Shown one piece after another: positions 25,596 through 34,003 of a stretch of DNA of 64,000 nucleotides. Positions within the stretch are counted from its first letter, which is position 1. Every line of letters begins with the position of its first letter. The notes beneath the pieces were generated by a model. The model was not told the origin of the DNA, ran no database searches, and saw only the letters and a program-made list of their open reading frames with translations. The position numbers and the translations under genes are program-made. Source of the DNA: Candidatus Fusicatenibacter intestinigallinarum (lineage in GTDB: Bacteria > Bacillota > Clostridia > Lachnospirales > Lachnospiraceae); contig DWWU01000019.1 in the NCBI GenBank assembly GCA_019119555.1, positions 23,259-87,258 on the forward strand. Reading direction: 5' to 3'.

Positions 25596-25661
25596 AAAGG
25601 CGGGCGAAAGCGGTCCCGGCGGCGCAGGAGATGCGCCGCGGACGGCTTTTGCCCGCCTTTG
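25596..25661 (+). terminator. Terminator of the C-domain/ACP/AMP-ligase operon
   Basis: AAAGGCGGGCGAAAGC pairs with GCTTTTGCCCGCCTTT, enclosing a second stem CGGCGGCGCA/TGCGCCGCGG. Confidence 0.82.
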
Positions 25662-25834
25662 TCTGTACCGTTCGGACCCGGGCTTTCTTGCCGCCGTCTG
25701 TCTGAAAATCCATTGAAATGGTATGGAAAACATGGTACCATCTCAGTAAGAAGGTCTGAGGCAGCCGTTCCACAGGCGGACGGCTGCAGTCTGACGAAGA
25801 ACGAACGGACAGAAAGAAAGAAGGGGGAACAGTG

Positions 25835-27859
25835 ATGAAGGAAAGTACCGGGAAACTGCTCCATGGCGGAGATTACAATCCGGAGCAATGGCTGGATCAT
25901 CCGAAGATTCTGGAGAAGGATACAGAGCGTTTTAAGGAGGCGGGAATCAATACCGTTTCTCTGGGAATTTTTTCCTGGGCGTTTCTGGAACCGGAGGAGG
26001 GAGTCTATCGGTTTGACTGGATGGAGAAAATCATCAATCATTTGTATGAGAACGGCATTTCCGTAATACTCGCGACGCCGTCCGGTGCCAGACCCCGGTG
26101 GCTGGCAGAGAAATATCCGGAGGTGCTGCGGGTCAACAGCCGCAGGGAGAGGGAACTGTTCGGGAGAAGGCATAATCACTGCCTGACCTCACCGGTTTAC
26201 CGGGAAAAAGTGTATCAGATCGATTATCAACTGTCCCGGCGGTTCGGAAGACATCCAGCGGTCCGCATGTGGCATATTTCCAATGAATACGGCGGAGAAT
26301 GCCATTGTCCGCTGTGTCAGGAAGCGTTTCGGGGATGGATCAGAAAACGGTATCAGACAACAGAACGCCTGAACAGCCGCTGGTGTACTGCTTTCTGGAG
26401 CCATGTGTATACGGATTTTTCTCAGGTGGAAAGTCCGTCGCCTCTGGGGGAAGACTCGATCCAGGCGCTGGATCTGGACTGGAAGCGCTTTGTTACGGAG
26501 CAGACTGTTGATTTTATGAGACAGGAAATCTGCGCAGTCAGGGACGGCGGTTCGGATCTGCCGGTGACCACCAATCTGATGTATGATTTTGAGGGACTGG
26601 ATTATGCCAGAATGGCGCCGGAGCTGGACGTGATATCCTGGGACAATTATCCTACCTGGCACAAGGCGGACGACTGGACCATTGCGCTGGACGCCTGCAT
26701 GCAGCATGATCTGATGAGAAGTCTGAAAAGACAGCCTTTCCTGCTGATAGAATCCTGTCCCGGCGCGACGAACTGGCAGAGCGTCAGCCATCTGCCCGCT
26801 CCGGGGATTCACAAAGCCGCAGGGCTGATGGCTGTCGCCCACGGCTCCGACAGCGTGATGTATTTTCAGCTCCGCCAGAGCCGCGGGTCTGAGGAAAAAT
26901 TCCATGGCGCGGTGATTGACCATTACGGAGGAAACGATACGCGGATGTTCCGGGAGGTCTGCGATACCGGAGAGACTCTGGAAAAACTGGGAGAACTGGC
27001 AGGAACAGAAACCAGAGCCAGGGCGGCCGTCGTCTACGACACGGAAAACAAATGGGCAATCAAAGGCTCCAAAGGGCCGCGAAATAAAAATATGTATTAT
27101 AAAGAGACGGTTTTCAAGTCCTACCGCGCGCTGCGGGAACAGGGCGTGGACGTGGATGTGATCAATGAGACACAGGATCTGACGCCTTACCGGTTTGTGG
27201 CAGCGCCGATGGTCTACCTGTTCCGGGAGGGCTTTGAGCGGAAGCTGCGGGAGTATGTGGAACAGGGAGGAACCCTGTTTGCCACCTACTGGTCCGGTGT
27301 TGTGGACGAAAACGACCGCTGCTATCTGGGCGGTACGCCCCATGGGCTGATGGATGTGTTCGGACTGCGTGCAGAAGAGATCGACGGTCTTTATGACGGA
27401 GAGACCAACGGGATCGTGCCTGCCGACGGAACGACGTCCGGCGCAGCAGGCGGCAGATATTCCTGTGCACATCTGTGCGAGCTGGTGAAGCCGACGACCG
27501 CTGAGACGCTGATGGTATATGAAAACCATTTCTATGGGGGAATGCCGGCGCTTCTGAAGAATCGTTACGGAAAAGGCACGGTTTATTATCTGTGTGCGGA
27601 TGCAGAGCAGCGTCTGTACGATAGCTTCTACCCGGAAATCCTGAGAGAGGCGGGAGTCAGGCCTTTGCTGGAAGACATGAGGATTCCGAAGGGACTGTCC
27701 GTGACGAGCAGAGAAAACGAAACATACCGCTATCTGATTCTGCAGAATTTCTCTGGGGAGGAACAGAACGTTCTCTGCCCTGCAGGCGAGAAGATTCTCG
27801 GCGGAGAAGGAAACAGAATCTCACCGCTGGAAACATGGGTGTTCCGGCAGAAAAAATGA
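25835..27859 (+). CDS. Beta-galactosidase, glycoside hydrolase family 42 (second copy)
   Basis: 674 residues with the same architecture as the gene at 18080: LLHGGDYNPEQW at the N-terminus, acid/base Glu in HISNEYGGEC, nucleophile Glu in LLIESCPGATNW, zinc-type CHCPLC pair, then trimerisation and C-terminal domains. It is a clear but well-diverged paralogue, suggesting different linkage or aglycone preference. GGGGG lies seven bases before ATG 25835; the track start at 25832 is a GTG. It is followed by a sugar isomerase/epimerase-like gene and a MerR regulator. Confidence 0.94.
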   Translation: MKESTGKLLHGGDYNPEQWLDHPKILEKDTERFKEAGINTVSLGIFSWAFLEPEEGVYRFDWMEKIINHLYENGISVILATPSGARPRWLAEKYPEVLRVNSRRERELFGRRHNHCLTSPVYREKVYQIDYQLSRRFGRHPAVRMWHISNEYGGECHCPLCQEAFRGWIRKRYQTTERLNSRWCTAFWSHVYTDFSQVESPSPLGEDSIQALDLDWKRFVTEQTVDFMRQEICAVRDGGSDLPVTTNLMYDFEGLDYARMAPELDVISWDNYPTWHKADDWTIALDACMQHDLMRSLKRQPFLLIESCPGATNWQSVSHLPAPGIHKAAGLMAVAHGSDSVMYFQLRQSRGSEEKFHGAVIDHYGGNDTRMFREVCDTGETLEKLGELAGTETRARAAVVYDTENKWAIKGSKGPRNKNMYYKETVFKSYRALREQGVDVDVINETQDLTPYRFVAAPMVYLFREGFERKLREYVEQGGTLFATYWSGVVDENDRCYLGGTPHGLMDVFGLRAEEIDGLYDGETNGIVPADGTTSGAAGGRYSCAHLCELVKPTTAETLMVYENHFYGGMPALLKNRYGKGTVYYLCADAEQRLYDSFYPEILREAGVRPLLEDMRIPKGLSVTSRENETYRYLILQNFSGEEQNVLCPAGEKILGGEGNRISPLETWVFRQKK

Positions 27860-27876
27860 GGTGGCCGTTCGTCAGA

Positions 27877-27892
27877 CGGAACAGTTACAAAA
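27877..27892. repeat. Decayed A-type palindrome
   Basis: CCGTTCGTCAGACGGAACAGTTAC region just after the GH42 stop; GTTC/GAAC symmetry resembling module A with a shortened centre. Weak. Confidence 0.35.
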
Positions 27893-27954
27893 CTGAGAAG
27901 AAATATTTTCCGGGAAATCTGCCCGGAGGAAAGGGATTTCAGGGAGGGATTGCT

Positions 27955-28734
27955 ATGATCGCAGGAATACAGGTTTCCAGTTTCAGACCGGTGCTGACCA
28001 CGGAGGAGCAGGTGCGCGCCGCGTTCCGGAAGATGAGAGAGATGGGATGCGATACGGTGCAGCTGCAGTGGATTGATTTTTCCATTGCGCCGAAGACGAT
28101 CGTGGAGGCGATGGAGGCGGAAGGAATCCGCTCTGTGTCTACCCAGGATTTTTATCAGACGGTCCGGGAGCGCAAAGAGTATTTTATTCGTCTGAATCAG
28201 CTGTGCAGAAGCGAATGGGTCTGTGTCAGCGGGATTCCGGAATCGTATCTCAGCCCGGAAGGCCTGAAGGCATACACGGGGGAGCTTACGGAGTTTATTC
28301 ATGAGCTGGAGGAATACGGACTGAAACTATGTTTTCATCCCAGAGCATCTGATTTCCGGCCGGTCGGGCAGAAGGATCCGGTGGAATATCTGATGGAACA
28401 CCTGCCGGAATCGGCAGCGCTGTGCCTGGATCTCTACCACGTTGGCCACGCGGGACTGTCCATGGAGGAAACCATCGAAAAGTACCGCGGGAAAATCTGT
28501 ATGGTACATTTCAAAGATTTCCGGAAAGACGGGGAAGAAGAACGTCTGACGCCTGTGGGGCAGGGGGATACGGACTGGTCCGGCACCCTGCGCGCCTGCG
28601 CGGAGACAAAGGTGCCCTATGGATTCGTGGAGCAGGAACGGTGGGACCGGGATCCTTTCGTCTGCCTGAAGGAAAGTTTTGACTGGCTGAGAGAAAGACT
28701 GGAGGAACCGCGCTGCGAAGCGGAACGGTTCTGA
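27955..28734 (+). CDS. Sugar phosphate isomerase/epimerase-like TIM-barrel protein
   Basis: 259 residues of the xylose-isomerase-like TIM-barrel superfamily (MREMGCDTVQLQWIDF, LCFHPRASDFRPV, LCLDLYHVGHAG, GKICMVHFKDF, GYGFVEQE-like end). His, Asp and Glu residues in those strands would bind the metal. Substrate unknown; in the GH42 neighbourhood a sugar role is likely. GGAGG precedes the ATG at 27955. The longer track start overlaps the GH42 gene and has no ribosome binding site. Confidence 0.85.
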   Translation: MIAGIQVSSFRPVLTTEEQVRAAFRKMREMGCDTVQLQWIDFSIAPKTIVEAMEAEGIRSVSTQDFYQTVRERKEYFIRLNQLCRSEWVCVSGIPESYLSPEGLKAYTGELTEFIHELEEYGLKLCFHPRASDFRPVGQKDPVEYLMEHLPESAALCLDLYHVGHAGLSMEETIEKYRGKICMVHFKDFRKDGEEERLTPVGQGDTDWSGTLRACAETKVPYGFVEQERWDRDPFVCLKESFDWLRERLEEPRCEAERF

Positions 28735-28765
28735 CCGGAAGAATCTGAAAGGAATGGATGGAAAA

Positions 28766-29176
28766 ATGACAATCGCAGAAGTGAGCAAAAAGTATGATAT
28801 CTCGCCGGATACGCTCCGGTATTATGAACGGATCGGCCTGATCCCGCCGGTGCCGCGGAATAAGAGCGGGATCAGGAATTATGATGAGGAATCCTGCGGG
28901 TGGATCGAACTGATGAAATGTATGCGCAGCGCCGGCGTTCAGATTGAAGCGCTGATCGAGTATGTGTCGCTCTTTTATCAGGGGGATGAGACGCTGGATG
29001 CCCGGAAGGAAATTCTGATTGAGCAGAGAAACCAGCTGATCGAAAAGAGAGATCAGATACAGCAGTCCATTGCACGTCTCGATCAGAAGATTGAGAAGTA
29101 TGAGAAGGGGCTGATGAAGGCGGAGAAACGTCTGGAACAGCTCCGAAAGGAAAAAGAGGAAAAGAAGACAGGGTGA
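28766..29176 (+). CDS. MerR-family transcriptional regulator
   Basis: 136 residues with an N-terminal winged helix (MTIAEVSKKYDISPDTLRYYERIGLIPPVPRNKSGIRNYDEE) and a long C-terminal coiled coil (about 75-136) that would dimerise. No Cys cluster for metal sensing is seen, so it may sense a small molecule or need only the coiled coil. Start 28766 is favoured over 28754, where AAAGGA abuts the ATG. It follows the isomerase gene closely and ends at a terminator. Confidence 0.9.
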   Translation: MTIAEVSKKYDISPDTLRYYERIGLIPPVPRNKSGIRNYDEESCGWIELMKCMRSAGVQIEALIEYVSLFYQGDETLDARKEILIEQRNQLIEKRDQIQQSIARLDQKIEKYEKGLMKAEKRLEQLRKEKEEKKTG

Positions 29177-29184
29177 AAAAAGAG

Positions 29185-29242
29185 ATCCCCGCAGGAATCC
29201 GGGAGCCTGAGCGGCTTTCGCTGATTCCTGCGGGGATTTTTC
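29185..29242 (+). terminator. Terminator of the GH42/isomerase/merR operon
   Basis: ATCCCCGCAGGAATC pairs with GATTCCTGCGGGGAT, followed by TTTTTCC. Confidence 0.85.
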
Positions 29243-29270
29243 CGGGAAATCGGAATTCCCGGAAGTTACG

Positions 29271-29930
29271 TCAGTCATATACAGAATCCTGTTCCCATTT
29301 CAGAAATTCTCCGGTGTCTGCGCTGATTTCGAACTCGTACTCCGTGTTGTTGTAAATGATTTTTCCTTCGTAAATCAGGCGGCCGTCGTCTCTGTCAAGT
29401 TTGATGCGGATATCGCTGTCGGAAGCTCCATCCACTCTGGCAAGGGCTGAGGCTCTGGCGTCTGCCTCAGAAACTGCTGTCTGCGTGTTGGGATCCACGT
29501 AATCTTCATCGATTTCGTAATCCGTTTTCAGAATCTGTCCGTCGTCTGCTTTGATATCGTATTCATACTCTTTTCCTCCGACACCGAAGTCGACCTCATA
29601 AACGGAGATGCCGTCGTCGTAATCTTTCTTTACATTCAGGTATGTCAGATCTGCTTCCTGCACCTGCGCATGGTCAAGCGCGATCTGTTTTGCCTCTTCT
29701 TCCGTGATACCTGTGGTTTCGCCGGTCTGTGTCGATGAGGTCTGGGAAGGAACGTCCGGAGTGACGATCGCGGAGGCGGAAAGAGTATTCTGACCGGAGG
29801 TGCTTGTGGTCCCTGACTGTGTGACGGTGGTCCCGGATGTGGAGGACTGTGAGGGGGACGTTCCGCATGCGGTTACGGAAAGCGCCAGGATAGCTGCTGC
29901 TGCGAGGGATACTAATAATTTTTTCTTCAT
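29271..29930 (-). CDS. PepSY-domain lipoprotein
   Basis: 219 residues: signal peptide with lipobox LALSVTAC, a Ser/Thr/Gln-rich linker to about residue 80, then two PepSY repeats (ITEEEAKQIALDHAQVQEADLTYLNVKKDYDDGISVYEVDF... and VSEADARASALARVDGASDSDIRIKLDRDDGRLIYEGKI). PepSY domains are found outside the membrane and are often linked to peptidase inhibition or signalling. Start 29930 is chosen because AAAAGGAG precedes it and the signal peptide begins there. Its upstream region carries an 11-bp-period box typical of OmpR-family regulators, and such a two-component system is encoded nearby. Confidence 0.9.
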   Translation of the reverse strand: MKKKLLVSLAAAAILALSVTACGTSPSQSSTSGTTVTQSGTTSTSGQNTLSASAIVTPDVPSQTSSTQTGETTGITEEEAKQIALDHAQVQEADLTYLNVKKDYDDGISVYEVDFGVGGKEYEYDIKADDGQILKTDYEIDEDYVDPNTQTAVSEADARASALARVDGASDSDIRIKLDRDDGRLIYEGKIIYNNTEYEFEISADTGEFLKWEQDSVYD

Positions 29931-29985
29931 AATCAATCTCTCCTTTTCTATGGAATCTTTGTTATTCTGTTCTTTCTTTGTCTTT

Positions 29986-30018
29986 ATCATACGGGAGAAA
30001 GATTAAAGGAAGATTAAA
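29986..30018 (-). promoter_or_regulatory. PepSY promoter with OmpR-type direct-repeat box
   Basis: On the minus strand TTTAATC-N4-TTTAATC (period 11 bp, 30018-30001) lies nine bases before the -10 box TATGAT (29991-29986), in place of a normal -35 box. Confidence 0.5.
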
Positions 30019-30086
30019 ACAAGCAGTTTTTTTGAAAAATGTTTCTCCACGGGGAGAGACAGGATAATTTCCGCTTTTCCCCGCAT

Positions 30087-30245
30087 AAAAAAGGAGGGCC
30101 GGGGCGTGGGCCCCGGCAGTTATGAAAAAGAAAAAATGTTATATAAAATGGTGTAATGGCTATTGAGTAACAACAGCAGCAACTTTCTGTTGTCCTCTTT
30201 CTGTTTACAAATTCAGTATATATGGAAAATATGTTCAGAATGTGT
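30087..30245 (-). ncRNA. Duplicated small locus, copy B (small RNA or micro-peptide gene)
   Basis: On the minus strand: direct-repeat box ACACATT-N4-ACATATT (30245-30228), -10 TATACT (30220-30215), about 90 transcribed bases, then hairpin GCCGGGG/CCCCGGC (30117-30098) and T6. On the plus strand the same copy has GGAGG, that hairpin, AGTT and ATG for a 14-residue ORF, MKKKKCYIKWCNGY (30122-30166). Copy A at 30314-30501 is homologous. Which strand is used cannot be settled from sequence. Confidence 0.45.
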
Positions 30246-30313
30246 CCGAATACTGAAGGTTTTGTGAAGAAAAAGTGACCATTCTGCCGCAACATTCCGC
30301 CGTAACATGGAGG

Positions 30314-30501
30314 TGCCGGAGTCTGGTGGGACTCCGGCATTTGTGAAAAAGAAAGTGATGTATGTAAAGGAAATAACTTGGGTGGGAACAGCAATTCAGG
30401 AAATCATCAAATATGTGCCGGTCTGATGTCCGGCTGAACAACTATCTGCCGTTCCTCTGTTGATATCTACAGTATAGACAGAAAATGTGTTCAGAATGTG
30501 T
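30314..30501 (-). ncRNA. Duplicated small locus, copy A (small RNA or micro-peptide gene)
   Basis: On the minus strand: box ACACATT-N4-ACACATT (30501-30484), -10 TATACT (30476-30471), then about 130 bases to the hairpin TGCCGGAGTC/GACTCCGGCA (30339-30314), which lacks a T-run. On the plus strand it reads GGAGG, hairpin, TTT, GTG for a 27-residue ORF (30343-30426) starting MKKKVMYVKEITWVG. The box-to-minus-10 spacing (7 bases) is identical to copy B. Confidence 0.45.
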
Positions 30502-30542
30502 CGGAAGGATAAAGGATTTCTGAAGAGTAAATGAAAAATTAT

Positions 30543-30570
30543 GTAACAGTTCAGCGGGCTGAACTGTCAC
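30543..30570. repeat. Palindromic repeat, A module
   Basis: GTAACAGTTCAGCGGGCTGAACTGTCAC, downstream of the histidine kinase gene. Confidence 0.88.
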
Positions 30571-30624
30571 AAAATTATGAAAGCCTGCCGCCTGTCCGAG
30601 GTTTCCGTTCTGCTGCCGGCGGGT

Positions 30625-32016
30625 TTACTCTGTGCCGGAGACCTCAGGTCCGGAGGAATCGGGCGGCTGTGTCAGCGGCAGCCGGAGTGTGAACTCGGTT
30701 CCGATGCCTTCCAGGCTTTGCACCTGGATATCGCCGTGGTGGGCGCGGACGATCCAGCGAACCAGCGGCAGCCCGAGTCCGGCGCCCTGGCGGCTGTCGG
30801 AGCGGGAGGGATCTGCCTGGTAAAAGCGCTCCCAGATATGAGGGAGATGCTCCTTCGAGATTCCGATTCCATTGTCTTTGACTGAAATGTTGGCGTATTC
30901 TCCGTCGACAGTCATCGTTACTTCGGTCCATCCGTGTTCCCGCCCATAGCGGATCGCATTGGTCAGGAGATTCTCGAACAGGCGGATCATCATGGTCTCA
31001 TCGGCGGTCAGGAGAACGTCGGGAGCAAGGCTGGAACGAAGCTCAATCTGCTTTTCGGCGGCGCTTTCCTGCAGCTCCTCAAGAATAATGCCCAGCAGCT
31101 CGGTGAGATTTACCTGTTCAAAATGGAGCGGCTGGCGGTTCTGATCAGAGCGGGAGAGAAGGAGCAGCTGGGAGTTCATCTTGGCCATACCGTTTGCCCT
31201 GGCCTGTATGATTTCCAGTTCCTGACGAATTTCCTCCGGGAGATTCTTTTGGTCCAGCAGATATTCACAGTGAGACAGAATTACCGCCACAGGCGTGCGC
31301 AGCTCATGAGACACATCGGAGGTGAATTGCCGCTCCCTCTGGAACGCGTTCTCCAGACTGGAAAGCATCTGATTGAAGCATTCCGCCAGCCGGCGAAATT
31401 CGTCTCTGCCGCGGGGCAGAGGAATCCTCTTGGAAAGATCAGAACCTTCCTGAATCTCCTGGACGGTTCTGATCATTGTGTTGACCGGACGCAGGGTTCT
31501 GCCGATAAACAGGTATCCGAAGACGGCGGCGAGAATCACCAGCGCAGGGAGAATGACCAGGGAGGACCGGAGCAGAATCTGCATACTCTGTTCTGCGTCT
31601 GTGACGGACAGGATGCCTCTCACGAACAGAGAGCCGTATCCGTCAATGGTGTGAACGGCGTCGAAGACGTACCATCGGGTACTGCCGTCGTTGATCGTCT
31701 GGAGGTTTCCGTCCTGGAAGGCAGGACGGGCGGAAAACGAGTAGGGCAGCCGCCCGTAGATAAATTTCCCGCTGGAATTGTAGACGGACATATAGATACC
31801 GTTGTCCACATCCATCAGGTTGGAATCGATGAACAGTTCCTGGCCGTTCCAGGAGATATCTTCCAGACTGTCATAGACGCGATTTTTTATCTGCTGCTGG
31901 ACAGAGGAGAGAAGTTCGCTGCTGCTGATCGACAGAAGAATCGCCACAAGAAGGCTGACCAGCAGCGTCATGAAGCATGCATACAACAGGTTTAATTTCC
32001 ATTTGACAGAACGCAA
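30625..32016 (-). CDS. Sensor histidine kinase
   Basis: 463 residues: membrane span 8-32, an outside sensor region 33-150, second span 152-172, HAMP linker, phospho-acceptor His237 in FTSDVSHELRTPVAV, and an ATPase domain with ENLLTNAIRYG, DNGIGIS and GAGLGLPLVRW. The start is a TTG, supported by GGAGG at six bases and by its position one base after the response-regulator stop codon, so translation is coupled. The stimulus is unknown; nearby PepSY and duplicated small loci carry boxes that its partner may bind. Confidence 0.93.
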   Translation of the reverse strand: MRSVKWKLNLLYACFMTLLVSLLVAILLSISSSELLSSVQQQIKNRVYDSLEDISWNGQELFIDSNLMDVDNGIYMSVYNSSGKFIYGRLPYSFSARPAFQDGNLQTINDGSTRWYVFDAVHTIDGYGSLFVRGILSVTDAEQSMQILLRSSLVILPALVILAAVFGYLFIGRTLRPVNTMIRTVQEIQEGSDLSKRIPLPRGRDEFRRLAECFNQMLSSLENAFQRERQFTSDVSHELRTPVAVILSHCEYLLDQKNLPEEIRQELEIIQARANGMAKMNSQLLLLSRSDQNRQPLHFEQVNLTELLGIILEELQESAAEKQIELRSSLAPDVLLTADETMMIRLFENLLTNAIRYGREHGWTEVTMTVDGEYANISVKDNGIGISKEHLPHIWERFYQADPSRSDSRQGAGLGLPLVRWIVRAHHGDIQVQSLEGIGTEFTLRLPLTQPPDSSGPEVSGTE

Positions 32017-32017
32017 A

Positions 32018-32692
32018 CTACACCTCCGCTTTCAGAACGTATCCGGCTCCGCGCACGGTGTGGATCAGTTTCGGCTCGAAATTCTGGTCCAGCTTTTTCC
32101 GGAGATAACGGATATAGACGTCGACGACGTTGGAGCCGCCGTAATAATCATAGTTCCAGATATGCTGTTCGATTTTTTCTCTGGACAGCACGATCCCCTG
32201 ATTCAGAATCAGATAGCGCAGGACGGCGAATTCCTTGCTGGACAGGGAGATTTCCGTGTCGCCGCGAAATACCCGGTGGGAATCCAGGTAGACGGTTAGG
32301 TTCGCGGCGCGGCAGACATTGTCGCTGGCTGAGGTGTGCTTTCTGAGCATGACGCGGATACGCGCCAGCAGTTCCTCAAAGGCAAACGGTTTCACCAGAT
32401 AGTCGTCCGCGCCGGCGTCCAGTCCGACCACACGGTCTTCAATGGTGTCGCGGGCCGTCAGAAGAAGCACGGGAACCCGGTTCCCGCCTGTGCGCAGCTC
32501 CCGGAGGACGGACAGACCGTCCTTTTTCGGCATCATGATATCAAGGATTACGGCGTCGTATTCCGCCATTTCCAGACAGGCCAGCGCTTCTTCCCCGTCC
32601 AGACATGCATCGACACTGTAAGAGTTTTCTTCCAGCCGCTTTTTCAGCAGACGGTTCAGATCTTTTTCATTTTCCGCAATTAAAATTCTCAT
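32018..32692 (-). CDS. OmpR-family response regulator
   Basis: 224 residues: receiver domain with phospho-acceptor Asp51 (YDAVILDIMMPKKDG) and Lys in the KPFAFEEL motif, then a winged-helix DNA-binding domain (LSSKEFAVLRYLILNQGIVLSREKIEQHIW, VDVYIRYLRKKLD). Start 32692 is chosen because the receiver begins there (MRILIAENE) with GAAGGG upstream; the longer ORF has no family match at its N-terminus. Partner of the adjacent kinase. Confidence 0.95.
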   Translation of the reverse strand: MRILIAENEKDLNRLLKKRLEENSYSVDACLDGEEALACLEMAEYDAVILDIMMPKKDGLSVLRELRTGGNRVPVLLLTARDTIEDRVVGLDAGADDYLVKPFAFEELLARIRVMLRKHTSASDNVCRAANLTVYLDSHRVFRGDTEISLSSKEFAVLRYLILNQGIVLSREKIEQHIWNYDYYGGSNVVDVYIRYLRKKLDQNFEPKLIHTVRGAGYVLKAEV

Positions 32693-32744
32693 AAGAAATC
32701 CCTTCTTTCTGCAATCGATCAGCCGGCTGAGCGGTTCCGGCTGA

Positions 32745-33668
32745 TTACATCCCCCGCTCCTTTGCCCAGCGGCTGATCTTCCGGTAAGCGGGAAGCTCCA
32801 GCCCGTATTCGTCGGCCAGACGGACGATCCGGTGTACCAGTCCGTCCATTTCGCTGGGACCGCCGTGCTGTACATCCCGCTGCATGGAGGTTGTGGAGTC
32901 GTCGTCCAGCCCTTCGAGAATCTTCAGGTTTCGCTCACCGAGATCTTCTTCGAACGTAATTCCCATGGCGTGTCCCAGCGTTTCGATTTCGTGAACCAGC
33001 TCGAGGAAAAGGTCCTGTGCTTCCCCTGGATGCTTGAAGGCGCCTCCGGTCTGATCCAGATAAATGCCTGCTGCTCCGATGGGAGAAACATAGCTGAATT
33101 TTGTCAGGGCTTCTTTCTGTATCTCATCGGTGAAGGCGGCGTCAATGCCTGCTTCACGAAGGTCACGCTCCACCTGGACGGCCAGCGATTCCAGGCGGCG
33201 CGCCTGTCCTTTGCGGTATCCGAAAAATACCCGGAAAATCGGGCTGGGCTGAACGACAATGCCCGGCGTTTCGATCATACTGTAGATATAGATACAGCCG
33301 TCCAGGATGACCGGACCCGGACAGGATGCTTCCAGAATGCCGCCCGTGCCGAAGACGTTGAGAATCGGGATCACCAGCGTGTTTTCCGAGGCGGTGCGGC
33401 GGATAAACGGAATCACCTCCTCCAGAGAATAGAATTTTACGCAGACAAAGATTACGTCCGGAGAATCGGAGTATTCCTCCATCGTACAGGCCTTTACGGA
33501 ACGGATCTGCCGCTCGCCAAGGCTGCAGCTTTTCAGAATCAGACCGTTTCTGCGGATTTCATCCAGATGTCTGTTTCGGGCGATCAGCGTTACATCGTGC
33601 CCCTGTTCCGCGAGAAAACCTCCCAGACATCCTCCTGTTCCGCCTGCGCCAACCACAACATATTTCAT
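32745..33668 (-). CDS. panE: Ketopantoate reductase-family oxidoreductase
   Basis: 307 residues with the ApbA/PanE N-terminal Rossmann fold (MKYVVVGAGGTGGCLGGFLAEQGHDVTLIARN) and helical C-terminal domain (EALTKFSYVSPIGAAGIYLDQ, STTSMQRDVQHGGPSEMDGLVHRIVRLADEYGLELPAYR). The family reduces ketopantoate to pantoate with NADPH for pantothenate synthesis, but paralogues with other 2-oxoacid substrates exist, so the symbol is tentative. AGGAGG precedes the ATG. It lies 52 bases upstream of the response regulator gene and may share its transcript. Confidence 0.82.
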   Translation of the reverse strand: MKYVVVGAGGTGGCLGGFLAEQGHDVTLIARNRHLDEIRRNGLILKSCSLGERQIRSVKACTMEEYSDSPDVIFVCVKFYSLEEVIPFIRRTASENTLVIPILNVFGTGGILEASCPGPVILDGCIYIYSMIETPGIVVQPSPIFRVFFGYRKGQARRLESLAVQVERDLREAGIDAAFTDEIQKEALTKFSYVSPIGAAGIYLDQTGGAFKHPGEAQDLFLELVHEIETLGHAMGITFEEDLGERNLKILEGLDDDSTTSMQRDVQHGGPSEMDGLVHRIVRLADEYGLELPAYRKISRWAKERGM

Positions 33669-33767
33669 AACTGATATCCTCCTGAGTTTTCTTAAAAGTC
33701 ATAGTTTCATTATACCGTTCTGCCCGGAGAACAACAAGCCCCAGCCGCGTATTTTCGAATGGAAGCT

Positions 33768-33900
33768 GTTACAGTTCAGCCAGGTCTGTGCATTTACTGC
33801 ACAGACCGTATGAAAACGCAGAGCCTGCGGGCATCCGGCCCATCGCGAAGCGATTTTCAATGGCCGGATGCAGTAACAGTTCAGCTGGCTGAACTGTTAC
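33768..33900. repeat. Modular palindromic repeat, best full-length copy (133 bp)
   Basis: Half A (GTTACAGTTCAGCCA), module C (GGTCTGTGCATTTACTGCACAGACC), linker GTATGAAAACGCAGAGCCTGCGG, module B (GCATCCGGCCCATCGCGAAGCGATTTTCAATGGCCGGATGC) and module A (GTAACAGTTCAGCTGGCTGAACTGTTAC). I use this as the type copy for the family. Confidence 0.93.
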
Positions 33901-34003
33901 TGGAAGCTTGACTTGCAGTGGGAGTTATAAGATAATTATTGAGAACGGTCGGCAGGCTGTACCGTTACACATAATAAAAGGCACCAGAAAGGAATCCGCG
34001 AAA

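Noticed and set aside
33768-33900. Small protein-coding genes in the repeat regions (many short ORFs on both strands)
   Set aside because: The ORFs are translations of palindromes, differ between copies by frame-breaking changes and lack ribosome binding sites.
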